Notes under the pieces: model-generated
What the model saw: only the letters and a program-made list of their open reading frames with translations
Told to the model about the DNA's origin: nothing
Databases searched by the model: none
Shown here: in pieces, positions 41,932-53,251 of the stretch
How the letters are laid out: each line of letters starts with the position of its first letter
Position numbering within the stretch: the stretch's first letter is position 1
Origin: Poa pratensis
Taxonomy: Eukaryota; Streptophyta; Magnoliopsida; Poales; Poaceae
Assembly: GCA_947311845.1 (NCBI GenBank)
Contig: CAMZMU010000111.1
Location: 19,868,321-19,932,320 of the forward strand
Direction: 5' to 3'
DNA: 64,000 nt
Made by a program: the position numbers and the translations under genes

Positions 41932-42568
41932 CTTAAAAGGTATTTTCTGGAATAGCGAGGGTTTCGGTGACCCGGGAAAACATCTGTTTGTTCAAGAAAC
42001 AATTAGAGAAAAACGGCTGGATTTCCTCGCCTTATCGGAGACGGGGAGATCAAATTTTTCAACGCCTTTTTTGAATCATCTAGCCGTCGGGTTAGATTTT
42101 TCTTGGTTCTGTTTACCGCCTCAGGGGAGATCTGGGGGGATGTTAATTGGCATTAATATGGCTACTATCCAAGTAACAAACGTAGAAGTAGGTGACTTTT
42201 GTGTCAAGCTCTACGTTAAATCAAAATTCGATGGTTTTGAGTGGGTACTACTTTCGGTTTATGGTGCCGCTCAGGACGATAAGAAGCATAGTTTTCTCGC
42301 TGAGTTTGTTCGGATGTGTGAAAATGAACCTTTGCCGTTGATGGCGGGGGGAGATTTTAACATCATTAGGAACCCAACTGAGAAAAACAATAGTAATTTT
42401 AATCCAAGATGGCCGTTCATGTTTAATGCCATTATCCAGGGTATTGGTTTGAAGGAGATTGAGATGTCCGGACGCCAATATACCTGGGCTAATCGGAGAG
42501 AAAATCCAACTTTCGAAAAGCTGGATCGTATCTTAGCTACTACGGAATGGGAACAAAATTTCCATTAA
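41924..42568 (+). CDS. LINE ORF2 N-terminus: APE-type endonuclease
   Basis: The ATG at 41924 overlaps the ORF1 stop. The frame encodes the exonuclease/endonuclease fold that nicks target DNA for target-primed reverse transcription: GIFWNSEGFG, LDFLALSETG (catalytic Glu), SVYGAAQ, MAGGDFNIIRNPTEK (GDFN motif) and MSGRQYTWANRR with LDRILAT. The frame meets TAA at 42566. The reading continues one frame over from 42547 and resumes the expected QALTRTGSDHTPL motif (catalytic SDH), so one base appears to be missing in the AAAATTTCC run near 42560. Confidence 0.85.
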   Translation: MSSLKGIFWNSEGFGDPGKHLFVQETIREKRLDFLALSETGRSNFSTPFLNHLAVGLDFSWFCLPPQGRSGGMLIGINMATIQVTNVEVGDFCVKLYVKSKFDGFEWVLLSVYGAAQDDKKHSFLAEFVRMCENEPLPLMAGGDFNIIRNPTEKNNSNFNPRWPFMFNAIIQGIGLKEIEMSGRQYTWANRRENPTFEKLDRILATTEWEQNFH

Positions 42569-45286
42569 CCACAGTTCAGGCACTTACTCGCACAGGGTCG
42601 GATCATACTCCGTTATTTTTGGATTCCGGAGTACATGCACACCTTGGTAATAAAGCTCGTTTTTCATTCGAGCTTTCTTGGTTTAGAACTGAAGGTTTTT
42701 TCGATATGGTGGCAGCCGAATGGGCTAGTTTCACCAAAGGGAACACACCAATAGAGATTTGGCAAAATAAAATAAGACACCTTCGACGGTTCTTGAAAGG
42801 GTGGGCAAAAAATTTGAGTGGACGTTATAAAATCGAGAAAGAAAGATTACTAAAAATCATTGACGAGTTAGATATCAAGGCGGAAACCTCCCCCCTCTCG
42901 GAGGTGGAGAGGAAAACGCTTAGAGAGGCAAATGATCGAATTTGTAATCTTAGAAGAGATGAAGAGACAAAATGGGCACAACGAGCTAAGATTAAACATG
43001 TGCAAGAGGGTGGAAATAATACGAAATATTTTCATCTCATTGCTAATGGTAAACACAGGAAAAAGAAAATTTTCCAATTAGAGCAAGACGAAGGAACCAT
43101 TTTAGGAGATGAGGAGTTAAAGGTCTATATTACAGAGTACTATAAGAAACTATTTGGAGCATCGGCGCCAAGTAGTGTTCAGCTAGATGAAAATATCACT
43201 AATGATATACCGCATCTTTCCACCGAGGAAAATGAAATACTCACGGCCAACTTCACGGAGAAGGAGGTCTTTGAGGCGATTTCCCAAATGGAGACTAACA
43301 AGGCGCCGGGCCCTGATGGTTTCCCTGCGGAATTTTACAAAACTTTCTGGCCGGTGATAAAGGATGATCTTATGGCCATGTTTGTTCAGTTTCAAGAGGG
43401 GAATTTGCCCCTGTATAAACTGAATTTCAGTGTCATTACGCTACTACCAAAAAAAGAAAATGCGGTACAAATTCAACAATATAGACTAATTTGCCTTCTA
43501 AATGTCAGTTTTAAATTTTTTACAAAGGTAGGCACTAATCGCATTACTGGGATAGCCCATAAGGTCATTAGGCCTACACAGTCCGCTTTTATGCCGGGCC
43601 GACACATTTTGGAGGGGGTAGTCGTACTCCATGAAACCATTCATGAGCTTCAGCGGAAGAAAATGGATGGGGTCTTATTTAAAATTGACTTCGAGAAGGC
43701 ATACGATAAAGTTAAATGGCCGTTCCTACAACAAGCCTTGCGTATGAAGGGTTTTGCACAAAAATGGTGCGACTGGATTATGCAGTTTGTCAGGGGAGGA
43801 AGTGTCGGGATACGGGTGAATGATGACATCGGTCATTATTTCCAAACAAAGAAAGGGCTGAGGCAGGGAGATCCGTTGTCTCCGATGCTCTTTAATATCG
43901 TTGCAGACATGTTGGCCGTCCTTATTGCAAGGGCAAAGGAGGATGGCCAAGTGGGAGGCCTTGTCCCTCATTTAGTTGAGGGGGGCGTATCAATTATGCA
44001 ATATGCTGATGACACTATCCTGTTTATGGAGCACGATTTAACTAAAGCGGTTAATATGAAGCTCATTCTTTGTATTTTTGAGCAACTATCCGGCCTAAAG
44101 ATTAACTTTCACAAAAGCGAGATATTTTGTTTTGGCAAGGCGAAGGAGGTAGAGGAACAATACAAGCATATTTTCGGATGCGAGTCTGGTTCCTTACCTT
44201 TCAAATACCTTGGGGTGCCGATTCACTATAGGAGACTAAGAAATTCAGAATGGTATCCTGTAGAATGTCGTTTTGAAGGCAAGCTAGGATGCTGGAAGGG
44301 CAAGTTGCTCTCATATGGGGATCGTCTTGTCCTAATAAATTCTGTCCTCACTAGTTTACCGATGTTTATGTTGTCTTTTTTGGAGATACCCAAAGGGGTA
44401 CGTAAAAGACTTGATTTCTATCGATCGCGTTTCTTTTGGCAATGCGAAGAAAACAAGAAAAAATATCGGTTAACTAAATGGAATATCCTTTGTCGACCCA
44501 AAGATCAAGGGGGGCTCGGCATTGAGGTACTAGACATCAAAAACAAGTGCTTACTTAGCAAATGGCTTTTTAAGCTCTTAAATGAAGAGGGGGTTTGGCA
44601 AGAACTGTTACGAAACAAATACTTGTCGAATAAGACGTTGGCGCAAGTGGAGGCTTGCCCAACAGACTCACCCTTTTGGAAAGGCCTCATGCGAATTAAA
44701 GAGGAGTTCTTTAGTCGAGGCGTTTTCAAAGTTAACAATGGTAAGAATACTAGGTTTTGGGAGGACACCTGGCTAGGGGATACACCTTTACAGGAACAAT
44801 ATCCAACTCTATACAACATTGCGCAGCAAAAGAATGTGCTGGTCCATGATGTGTTTAGGGGGGCGCCTCCTATTAACATCTCTTTTAGGAGGGCTCTTAT
44901 TGGTGATAGGTGGGAAGCGTGGACTCACCTATGCCTGAGACTAATGGATATTAACTTGACTAAGGATACAGATACTTTTGTGTGGAAACTTACCACTAAT
45001 GGGGTATTTACGGTGAAATCGATGTATGAGGACCTGATGAATGGCCATACTCCTTTTTTACGTAAGTACTTGTGGAAGTTAAAGATCCCCCTAAAAATCA
45101 AAAAATTTATGTGGTTCCTCAATCGAAAAGTCTTGCTCACTAAAGATAATTTAGTCAAAAGAAATTGGCATGGGTGTACAAAATGTTCGTTTTGCGGATG
45201 TGAGGAGTCTGTTGATCATTTGTTCATTACATGTCCTTTTGCTAGACTAATATGGCGGGTGGTTTTCTGCACCTACAATATACCTC
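42547..45286 (+). CDS. LINE ORF2: reverse transcriptase and zf-RVT (to the Cassandra insertion)
   Basis: It continues the endonuclease after the frameshift (SDHTPLFL). RT motifs follow in order: TNKAPGPDGFPAEFYKTFW, NFSVITLLPKKENA, TQSAFMPGRHILEGVVVLHE, FKIDFEKAYDKVKW, GLRQGDPLSPMLFNIV, SIMQYADDTILFM (YADD catalytic box at about 43996), GLKINFHKSE and LPFKYLGVPIHYRRL. Then comes the zf-RVT region with CTKCSFCGCEESVDHLFITC. The frame enters the inserted LTR at 45287 and picks up again at 45574 in the same register. With no internal stop over more than 2.7 kb, this copy is fairly young. Confidence 0.93.
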
Positions 45287-45568
45287 TGTGAGATCCTGGC
45301 TCAGGGCTTAATAGTATTGATAGAATACTCATATCAACAAGTTGCAACTTCTTTTCCGGAAGCTCATCTGGAAGGAACTCCGAGGTTAAGCGTGCTTGGC
45401 CCGGAGCACTCCAAGGATGGGTGACCGACCGGGAATTGGTTCCCGGGTGCGCACGAGTGAGGACAAAGTGCGCAGAAAAGACTAGTGTTGATCTGTGGGG
45501 CTAGTCTGGAGATCCTAGAGAGCTGCCAGGGGTGACAGGCCCGGCCCGGGGGTGGCCGGGGTGCCACA
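45287..45568 (+). mobile_element. Cassandra solo LTR (TRIM carrying a 5S rRNA-like segment)
   Basis: The 282-bp element starts TGTGAGATCC and ends GTGCCACA, with the 5-bp duplication ACCTC at 45282-45286 and 45569-45573. Positions 45373-45460 resemble plant 5S rRNA including the internal Pol III promoter region (AACTCCGAGGTTAAGCGTGC, then CAAGGATGGGTGACC), the hallmark of Cassandra LTRs. It is not a functional 5S gene: the flanks and 3' part diverge. Confidence 0.9.
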
Positions 45569-45573
45569 ACCTC

Positions 45574-45950
45574 CTCCTTCCAATGTTTCTAATATGTTTG
45601 GAAATTGGTTGAATGGGGTAGACAAAAAGACCAAAACTAGAATTCGTATCGGCGTTTCAGCTATATGTTGGTCTATATGGAATTGTAGGAATGATATCGT
45701 TTTTAACAGAAAAACCAATTTTCATGTCTTACAGGTTATCAATATGGCTACATACTGGATCCAGCTATGGGCTACACTGCTTCCTTCGGACCAGCAGGAA
45801 CTTATGGTTACTGGATGCGCGCGACTCCAGTTGGTGGCACAGGAGTTTTTCTCCCGACATACGTGGCAGCATATTAGACGACTTCGGAAGTTTTATACTA
45901 TGTTGTTATTTCGTTGGTTGATACATGTCTCAACTTTATGCGGCATTTGA
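45574..45950 (+). CDS. LINE ORF2 C-terminus after the Cassandra LTR
   Basis: It carries the usual tail of plant L1 ORF2, with IRIGVSAICWSIWNCRNDIV followed by a basic helical end (FFSRHTWQHIRRLRKFYTML), stopping at 45950. Its phase matches the frame left of the insertion at 45286. The 3' UTR and A-tail follow to 46041. Confidence 0.85.
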
Positions 45951-46055
45951 GTTGTAATAAGATGATACTCGAATATTTTCAATAAATGGCTGTGTGCATC
46001 ACTCGATGCAGAGGCCGGGACATCCCTATTTCTAAAAAAAAATACACGATTATAA

Positions 46056-46760
46056 ATAAAGTAGAAAAATGTCGTGAAAAAACAAGGCAGTGCACGCCGT
46101 ACGTATCAACATGACGACGTACAAATATTATTTAAGTGATCATCACGCTTTCAACTATAGCACAAAAGGCCGTACGACGGAACAAGTTGCAGCTAGCAGA
46201 GGAGCATGTCTACGTAGTAGAGCTGCTTTCCGGGGTAATAAACAAACTAACATTGATTTATTATTTCAGAGCTTCAAAGTGGCTCGAATTGAAAACTTCA
46301 TGAGAACATACGATTGGAGTAAGCAACGTCTTGAACGAACAAAGCTCGATCTAGTGGGGCTGCACGAAGGGGTAAAGCTGTCGATCGAGCGACAGAGATG
46401 ACCGCACGCACGCACGCACTGCGCGGGCTGCCTACGCTACGCTATGCTTTGTTTAGTCGAGGGCGGCGGCTAATCTCATCACCGGTGGAGCTCGGAATTC
46501 CGGCCCGGCGGCGCAGCGAGTAATTGGACGGGTCGTCGCAATCTCATCACCGGAAGCGCGAACTTGGACGATGCAAGCACCTACGAAGTACTCCCTCCAT
46601 TCCGTATTAGTTGACACTAAAATGGATGTATCTAGATTTATTTGAGAGTCAAGTAATACGGAACAGAGGGAGTACGAACGAGTATTAGTCCATGTACTGA
46701 AGAATATTGACTGAATTGTGCCACAAACTTTTATACTCTACATAGCCTAAATTTTTATTT
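46056..46760 (+). repeat. Dispersed non-coding unit, copy 3, segment between LINE and copia
   Basis: It matches 13745-14450 in order (CAACATGAC.ACGTA, TATTTAAGTGATC, GATTGGAGT, AACAAAGCTCGA, ACGAGTATTAGTCCAT blocks). No gene is seen. Confidence 0.75.
46591..46672. mobile_element. Short Stowaway MITE (82 bp)
   Basis: Starts CTCCCTCCATTCCGTATTA and ends AATACGGAACAGAGGGAG, with TA at 46589-46590 and 46673-46674. Confidence 0.88.
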
Positions 46761-46765
46761 ATGTA

Positions 46766-46921
46766 AGTTAAAAAACAGTATTTGCCGTGAAACCCTCGAT
46801 GGGGTGCTCCTCTCTTTATATATGCATACGGTACAAAACTTACACGCCAAGGCAAACAAGGATCACAACCGATCCGGCCTGGATACATACAAACCGTATA
46901 AACAGAATATTATCTCTCACA
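46766..46921 (-). repeat. Copia 3' LTR
   Basis: 156 bp, reading TGTGAGAGATAATATTC at its start on the minus strand and ending TTTTTTAACT. It differs from the 5' LTR at two sites. Confidence 0.93.
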
Positions 46922-46931
46922 CCCCACTCAA
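46922..46931 (-). other. Copia polypurine tract
   Basis: The minus strand reads TTGAGTGGGG directly before the 3' LTR, the second-strand primer for reverse transcription. Confidence 0.75.
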
Positions 46932-47485
46932 TCTAAACCGTCGTGTACAAGGTTAAGATTGGAACGAAATCTACGGAGTGTGAGCTGGGTTGCAGGTTTA
47001 GTGAACACATCTGCAACCTGATCCTCGGAAGCCATGAACCGAACAGTGAGAGCTCCCAAGGCCACCTTCTCGCGGACGAAATGAAAGTCGATCTCTATGT
47101 GTTTGGTGCGAGCATGGAACACAGGATTGGCGGACAAGTATGTAGCGCCAAGATTATCGCACCACAAGATAGGCGGTCGGGACTGATGAACACCAAGTTC
47201 CTTGAGAACGGACCGAATCCAAATAGCTTCAGCCGTACCATTCGCTAGCGCCTTATGCTCAGCCTCAGTACTGTAACGAGACACCGTAGGCTGTTTGCGA
47301 GAGCTCCAGGAGATCAAGTTGCCGCCGAGAAACACAGCAAACCCGCCCGTAGAGCGGCGGTCATCGGGACAGCCCGCCCAATCAGCATCAGTATAGATAT
47401 CTAACACGGTGGAGGATGAAGGCCGGATATGTAAGCCGGTGGAGACAGTACCCTTGATATAGCGCAAAATCCTCTTGACAACCCT
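46928..47485 (-). pseudogene. Copia RNase H domain
   Basis: The minus-strand frame carries [30 protein letters not shown] (catalytic Asp), [13 protein letters not shown] (Glu), [12 protein letters not shown] (Asp) and [18 protein letters not shown], ending in LDD-free NLVHDGLD at 46928. It is displaced from the RT frame by an indel near 47485. RNase H would remove genomic RNA during reverse transcription. Confidence 0.88.
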
Positions 47486-49335
47486 CGTAATGAACAGTCG
47501 TAGGCTGAGACAAGAACTGACAGACTTTGTTCATAGCAAATGACAAGTCCGGTCTTGTGAGACTGAGGTACTGCAGACCGCAGACAAGACTCCTGTAGCG
47601 AAACGCATCATCTGAACTGAGCGGGACACCAACTTCACGAGAGAGCTTGTGCGTGGAGGACATAGGGGTGTGAACAACTTTACATTGCTCCATGTTTGCG
47701 CGGTGTAACAAATCCAGCGCATACTTGTGTTGGGTGAGAACCATACCCTTAGGACTATAACTAGCCTCAATGCCTAGAAAATACTCCAAGCGCCCCAAAT
47801 CCTTGATAGGAAACGTGGCCGACAGAGTTTAAACCACACGATCGACAGCAGAAACAGATGAACCAGCCAGAATAATATCATCAACGTACACAAGCTTGTA
47901 GACCTGAACGCCATGCTGATCAAAGATGAAAAGTGATGTGTCGGCCTTGCTGGCAGCAAATCCAAGCTGAAGGAGGCGATCACTGAGACGGGCGTACCAA
48001 GCACGGGGTGACTGTTTAAGACCATAAAGAGCCCGTTGGAGTTTGCACACATGATGTGGATAACGAGAATCCTCAAAACCAGGAGGTTGCTGCATGTAAA
48101 CATCTTCCTCAAGAAATCCATGAAGAAAGGCATTGCTGACATCAATCTGACGAAGACACCAGCCACGAGAAACAGCAAGTGAGAGCACAAGGCGAATAGT
48201 GACAGGTTTAACCACCGGACTAAAAGTGTCATGATAGTCAATACCCTGTTGTTGAGTGAAACCACGAGCAACCAAGCGAGCCTTGTGTTTGTCCACCGAA
48301 CCATCAGGGCGAAACTTAGTTTTGAATAACCACTTGCTGCCAACAATATTTGTTCCTGGAGGCCTAGGTACCAATTTCCAGGTCTGAGTGTTGATGAGGG
48401 CATCATATTCTGCTTCCATAGCTGTCCGCCAGGCAGGTTCCGAAAGCGCAGTGCGATAAGTGGCTGGTTCTGCAAGAAACGCACCACGTCGATAGGGATT
48501 GTAGCGAACTGTACCATCCTTGCAATCCCTCGGACGAGAAATCCCGTGGCGACTCCGAGTGCCAATGGTGTGCAGCGGAGGCGGAGCAGGAGGTCGCACG
48601 GGCAGCTGACGAGAAGCTGCAGAAGGCGCGGACGATGATGGCACGTCGGAGGACGCGGAGGGACTGCTAGCAGGCCCATCTGGCGACCCAGCAGGCGGCC
48701 CATCTTGCGGAGAAGTGGCATGCTCGTGATCGGGAGCGACAGCACGCTCGGGAGCGGCAGATGGGGAAGGTCCAGGAGATGGCGGCCCAGCTGTGGTGGA
48801 CGGGCCCGAGCGAGAGGAGCTGGGCTGGCTGGCGCGCCCAGCGTTGTCTCCTGGCACAGACGACGAAGCATGCACATGCACGTCGATCTCAGTATCGATT
48901 GGAGCCTGAACATCGATCGGATCCTGCACAAACACAGCAGAGGAAATACCAGGAGAATCAGCTGGCAACAGGGAAATGTCATAATTGCGCATGTTAGTAT
49001 TCTGAATAGCTGGTTCGCGCAAAGGAAAAGTGACAGCATGTAACTTGGAAACATCCACGGTGACACCGGGCGTAGAAAAAGGGAAAACGTTCTCATCGAA
49101 AATCACATCACGAGAAATATATATGCGACCGGTGCTGCGATCAAGGCACTTGTACCCTTTGTGCATGGGGTTATACCCTAGAAACACACACATTTTGGAT
49201 CGAAACTCTAACTTGCGTGAGTTATACTTACGCAGACTTGGCCAACAAGCGCAACCAAACGTACGAAGGAAAGAATAATCGGGACTCATCTGAAGGAGAC
49301 GAGACAAAGGTGTGGTGTTGTCAAGCACGGTGAGG
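47388..49335 (-). pseudogene. Copia integrase C-terminus and reverse transcriptase
   Basis: On the minus strand the frame from about 49328 gives the integrase end ([40 protein letters not shown]), a Ser/Pro/Ala-rich linker, then the copia [94 protein letters not shown] and [14 protein letters not shown] (YVDD). A TAA at 47831-47829 replaces a sense codon. The same frame resumes with GRLEYFLGIEASYS and continues to the indel near 47485. Confidence 0.9.
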
Positions 49336-50482
49336 GCGTCCTATTGATGAGATAGCAAGCGGTGAGGAAAGCCTCATCCCAATAACGAAGTGGGAGAGAA
49401 GAATGAGCGAGCAGGGCTAACCCTGTTTCGACAAGATGTCGATGCTTGCGTTCGACAATACCATTTTGTTGAGACGTGTGTGGGCAAGAAACACGATGAG
49501 AAATTCCCGTGCGCTGAAAATGAGTATGAAGGCGATGATGTTCACCACCCCAATCGGACTGGACAGCACGGATTTTTGTGTTTAAGAGACGCTCAACGTG
49601 ATTCTGAAAAATATAAAAGATACCCTCAACATCCGATTTGTGTTTAATTAAATATATCCAGCAATGGCGACTATAATCATCAACAAAACTAACATAGTAC
49701 TTAAAACCCTCAGAAGAAGGTAAAGCAGGCCCCCAGACATCTGTGTGAACAAGCTCAAGAGGAAAACGAGAAACACGAGATGAATGATTATAAGGTAATT
49801 GATGACTTTTGGCGCGTTGACACGCATCACACACAGACGACTCAAAATTCGAAGAACAAGGTAAATTGTTGGCCCTAACAATGTTTTGAACTACTTTATT
49901 GGACGGATGACCTAGACGCTGGTGCCACTGAGACGACGTAATCTTGACACCGGAAGATGCGTGCCTCGCATGAGAGGATGCTCGATCAAACGGAAGGGGG
50001 TAAAGACCACCTTGACTTCTACCTTGTAGGATGATGTTCCTCGTGACCTTGTCCTTGACAAAGAAAAAATGCTTATGAAACTCGATGAATATATCCATGT
50101 CAGAAACAAGACAATAGACTGAAAGCAAATTTTTGCTAATATCGGGAACGTGCAGGATATTTCTTAAGGCAATGGATTTGGAAGAACCAGCAATATTAGA
50201 ATGACCAACATGGGCAATAGACAAACCTGTGCCGTTGGCAACCTGGATTTGATCCTTGCCGTGGTAGCGCTCGTGAACGTTCATACGTTCCATGTCGTTG
50301 GTGTAGTGGTCGGTAGCCCCGGAGTCCATGATCCACGGACGCTCATCGTGGAAAGAGGAGGAAGCCGAGTTGAAGGAGGAGGAAGCCGAGTTCCCCGAGC
50401 GCTGATCATCCGCTTGGTACGCGTGATTGAAACGATTGTGGCAGCTGAGAGCATCATGCCCCAATTCTTGCACACTTGACAT
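49286..50482 (-). pseudogene. Copia zinc knuckle, protease and integrase core
   Basis: The minus-strand frame begins within the CCHC knuckle (ELGHDALSC) and continues through the aspartic protease (WIMDSGATDHYTND). The integrase follows with HQRLGHPSNKVV and CDACQRAKSH (zinc-binding HHCC) and the DDE core (VHTDVWGPALPS, AVQSDWGGEH, QQNGIVERKHRHLVE). It ends out of frame near 49286-49335, where the RT frame takes over. Confidence 0.92.
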
Positions 50483-51518
50483 AGGGGACGGAAGCGACCA
50501 CGTCCTCCGTTTCGGCCTTCCCTGTTGCTGCCACCATACCCGTTCCCACCGCCACCATTGCGGCCGCCACGGTTTCCTTGCTGCCCGCCACCGCCGTAGG
50601 CACCACCGTAGGTGTTGCCACCACCACCGCCGTAGTGGTTTCCGCCACCACCCGACGGCTGCTGCTGATGTCCGCCGCGACCACCGAAGCGGCCTTTAGG
50701 AGGGGCGCTGTCGAACGAGCGCCCACCACCGGTGCCCTGCTGTCCGCCGCGACCACCAAAGTTGGCCGAGGAGATGAAGTCGCTGGCTTGAGAGTTCTGC
50801 TCCTGGATGGCCTCGCACGTGAGCAGCATGGAGTAGAAGTCAGGGACAGAAACGGTCTGGCCGGTGTTGTTGAGGACAGCAAGCGACGACTGCAGTCCCT
50901 CGAACTGCGAGCCGAGACCGACCACCATGTAGTCGACCAACTCATCGTCGCTGATGGGGTTGCCGACCATGGACAGAGCATCGGCGAACCCTTTCATCTT
51001 GTTGAAGAAATCAGTGGCGGTCATGTCCTTCTTCTTCGTCGTCGTGAGCTGGCGATGGAGGTTGCGGATGCCAGCCCATTCTGGGCGGAGAACATGGAGG
51101 TGACGGTGTTCCAGACGGCGGCGGAAGTAGTCTGGCCAACCATCTGTCCGAGGATTTCCTCGCTCATCGATCCAACGAGGATGCTCATGACCCTCTGATC
51201 GGTGTACCACCAGATTGCAAAGGAGGGATTGGGCTGCGTCACGGCGGCCGCACCCTCACCGGTGGTGATCGTCTGCGACGGAGCTCGGCATGATCCGTCG
51301 AGAAAGCCGAGCCATCCTTGGCCGGCGATGTTGGGGATGACCCGAGTCCTCCACAATAGGTAGTTCGTGCGATTGAGCTGCACGGTGATGGTGTTTGAGT
51401 AGGTTGTGGGAGCGGAGGTGGGAAGAGAGGAGGTGATGGCGCCGGCGGAGAGCTGAGCGGAGAGAGAGGAAGCAGCGGCGCCGGCGGCCGAGGAGAGCTG
51501 CCACGCGGAAGAACTCAT
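50470..51518 (-). pseudogene. Copia gag
   Basis: Starts at ATG 51518-51516 (MSSSAWQLSSAAG). Capsid-like sequence follows (NRTNYLLWRTRVIPNIAGQG, WWYTDQRVMSILVGSMSEEI). After a one-base shift near 51075 it continues with LHRQLTTTKKKDMTATDFF and DYMVVGLGSQFEGLQ, a Gly-rich GGGGN-type region (about 50540-50750), and the first half of the zinc knuckle (CQVCK). A further indel near 50470 splits the knuckle from the protease frame. Confidence 0.88.
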
Positions 51519-51548
51519 CGCGTGCGGAAACCCTGGATCGAGAACGAC

Positions 51549-51560
51549 GCTCTGATACCA
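51549..51560 (-). other. Copia primer-binding site
   Basis: TGGTATCAGAGC on the minus strand, immediately after the 5' LTR, complementary to the 3' end of plant initiator tRNA-Met. Confidence 0.85.
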
Positions 51561-51716
51561 AGTTAAAAAACAGTATTTGCCGTGAAACCCTCGATGGGGT
51601 GCTCCTCTCTTTATATATGCATACGGTACAAAACTTACACGCCAAGGCAAACAAGGATCACAACCAATCCGGCCTGGATACATACAAACCGTATAAACAG
51701 AATATTATCTCTAACA
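51561..51716 (-). repeat. Copia 5' LTR
   Basis: 156 bp, beginning TGTTAGAGATAATATTC on the minus strand. The 3' boundary reads ACT rather than the more usual CA. A TATA-like ATATATAAAGAG lies at about 51608-51619 on the minus strand. Confidence 0.93.
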
Positions 51717-51721
51717 ATGTA

Positions 51722-51871
51722 CACACTAAATCATGTCTACATACATACTCCTTTTGTGGACGGAGTGAGTATTAGCCGAGAGATACAAGGAAGTACGGGT
51801 ACGAGTCCTAGGGAAGCACCCTAGCTAGCTACGTAGAATATCATCCTGCCTGATCTTTCTTCGTCGTCGTG
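51722..51871. other. Short host segment between copia and the second LINE
   Basis: 150 bases, part of the inflated third copy of the dispersed unit. No gene is seen. Confidence 0.4.
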
Positions 51872-52143
51872 TGATCGTGTCAAGTTTTTTTTTTGAATTA
51901 AAGGGTTTTGCCCTGATTTCCATTAATAGAAACCAGTTTTACAAGGATCCACCACAACGCAACCACCATCAAAGCTACCACACCCCAGCAAATTCAAACT
52001 TACAGCAGAGCTAAACTTGCAAAAGCTCCCAGTTTGGCAACGAAAAGAGAAATTTAAACGATTACTACAAAACGACACTACTCTTCTCTTTTTTATTTTC
52101 TCCCTTGCTCATTTTTGGATCAACCATCTCCCAGCCTTGGCCT

Positions 52144-53251
52144 CTAGGTCGCCCATCCTCTAGCTCCTCTGAACAATTCATCCGCGACTCGCGCCAGCAG
52201 CTTTGCGCCCCGCTGCAGCTCCATTTTTGCGTCCTCCGATCCCTGCAAATTTGCCCACCAATCAATCCAATAACATATACGATGAATCACTTCAATCGGT
52301 TCAGCTGGCCACTTATTTTCAAAACACGCAAGGTTCCTAGTTTTCCACAACCCCAAAAGACCGCAGCTATCCCCACAATCAACAAATTTCTTGAACTTTT
52401 CTCAAACCTGTCCAAATAGTAAGTGAGGCAATGTTGGGCGTTGGCAAACTGACATTTGAAGCCTGTTGCCACTCTAACCACATTCCACACATATCGGGCC
52501 AACGGACATCTCAAAAAAAGATGATCAATAGATTCGTTCTGACCACAAAAAAGACATGATTTAGTACAGGTCCCTCCCCTTTTCAACAGGATGTCTCTGG
52601 TTAATATGCTTTTCCTCAGAATTAACCACAGGAAGGTTTTAATCCGCAAAGGGAGTTTAACTTTCCACATGAATCTGTAGGGCACACTCTCAGATACCTG
52701 CATAGCTAGGTAGAAAGACATGACAGAAAATGTTTTCGAGGAAGACAGCAACCAAATCAGTTTGCCTCCTCCTCACTCAACACTGTGTTCTCACATAAAG
52801 CCAACAATTTCCGCCACTCTAGTTTGACTCCTGTAAGTGAACGTCTAAAGGTCATAGAGGTTAACCCTGAGGTAAACACCTCTCTCACCGTTACGTTTTG
52901 ATTGTTCGAAATTGCATATAACCCGGGAAGTTGCAGGGCAAGACAAGTATCCGAGATCCAAAGATCTTCCCAGAACCTTGTTTTTGCCCCATCTCCCACT
53001 GCAAATTTATAACAAGAAAGAAACAAAGGCTTAATCTCCATAAGCCCCTGCCAGAAGTGAGAATCTCCATTCTTCTGAGAGCATTGTCCCAGCGTAATGT
53101 TTCTCAAGTATTTGTTTTGTAGGATTGTTTGCCACAACCCTTTTTCATTAAAAAGTTTCCACAGCCATTTACCTAGGAGCGCAATATTCATAATTTCCAA
53201 ATCGATTATCCCTAGAACCCCTGTTCTTTCGGCAAGCACACCATTTTCCAT
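52144..53251 (-). pseudogene. LINE-2 ORF2 C-terminal part with zf-RVT
   Basis: Minus-strand frames 53251-52757 and 52751-52287 carry the post-RT region: LGKWLWKLFNEKGLWQTILQ and GDGAKTRFWEDLWISDTCLA, then MWKVKLPLRIKTFLWLILRK and the zinc cluster CTKSCLFCGQNESIDHLFLRC. The last part lies in another frame and ends near 52144. Each junction is a small indel. Confidence 0.82.

Larger units (their letters stand above)
35704..46041 (+). mobile_element. LINE (L1-type plant retrotransposon) carrying two solo LTR insertions
   Basis: The 14-bp duplication ATACACGATTATAA lies at 35690-35703 and 46042-46055, and a short A-tail (about 46034-46041) ends the element. Removing the two LTR insertions (37199-39553 and 45287-45568, each with one TSD copy) leaves about 7.7 kb. 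Order: N-terminal open frame, Gly-rich region, CCHC-containing ORF1, APE endonuclease, reverse transcriptase with YADD, zf-RVT and C-terminal RNase H-like tail. Several single-base frameshifts (near 36840, 40650, 41250 and 42560) break the frames. Confidence 0.93.
46766..51716 (-). mobile_element. Ty1/copia retrotransposon, 4951 bp, young but coding-defective
   Basis: LTRs of 156 bp lie at 46766-46921 and 51561-51716. The duplication ATGTA is at 46761-46765 and 51717-51721. By my alignment the LTRs differ at two positions only. On the minus strand, the 5' LTR is followed at once by the primer-binding site TGGTATCAGAGC (initiator tRNA-Met type, 51560-51549), and a GAGTGGGG polypurine tract precedes the 3' LTR. 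Domain order gag, protease, integrase, RT, RNase H defines copia. Frameshifts near 51075, 50470, 49335 and 47485 and a stop at 47831-47829 break the polyprotein. Confidence 0.95.

Noticed and set aside
45373..45460. 5S rRNA gene
   Set aside because: The similarity is partial and bounded by TG...CA LTR ends with a 5-bp duplication, so it is the 5S-derived part of a Cassandra LTR, not a gene.
51740..51780. Stowaway remnant (TACTCC...CGGAGTGAGTA)
   Set aside because: Only about 25 bases with imperfect ends; too short and not supported by a paralogous empty site.
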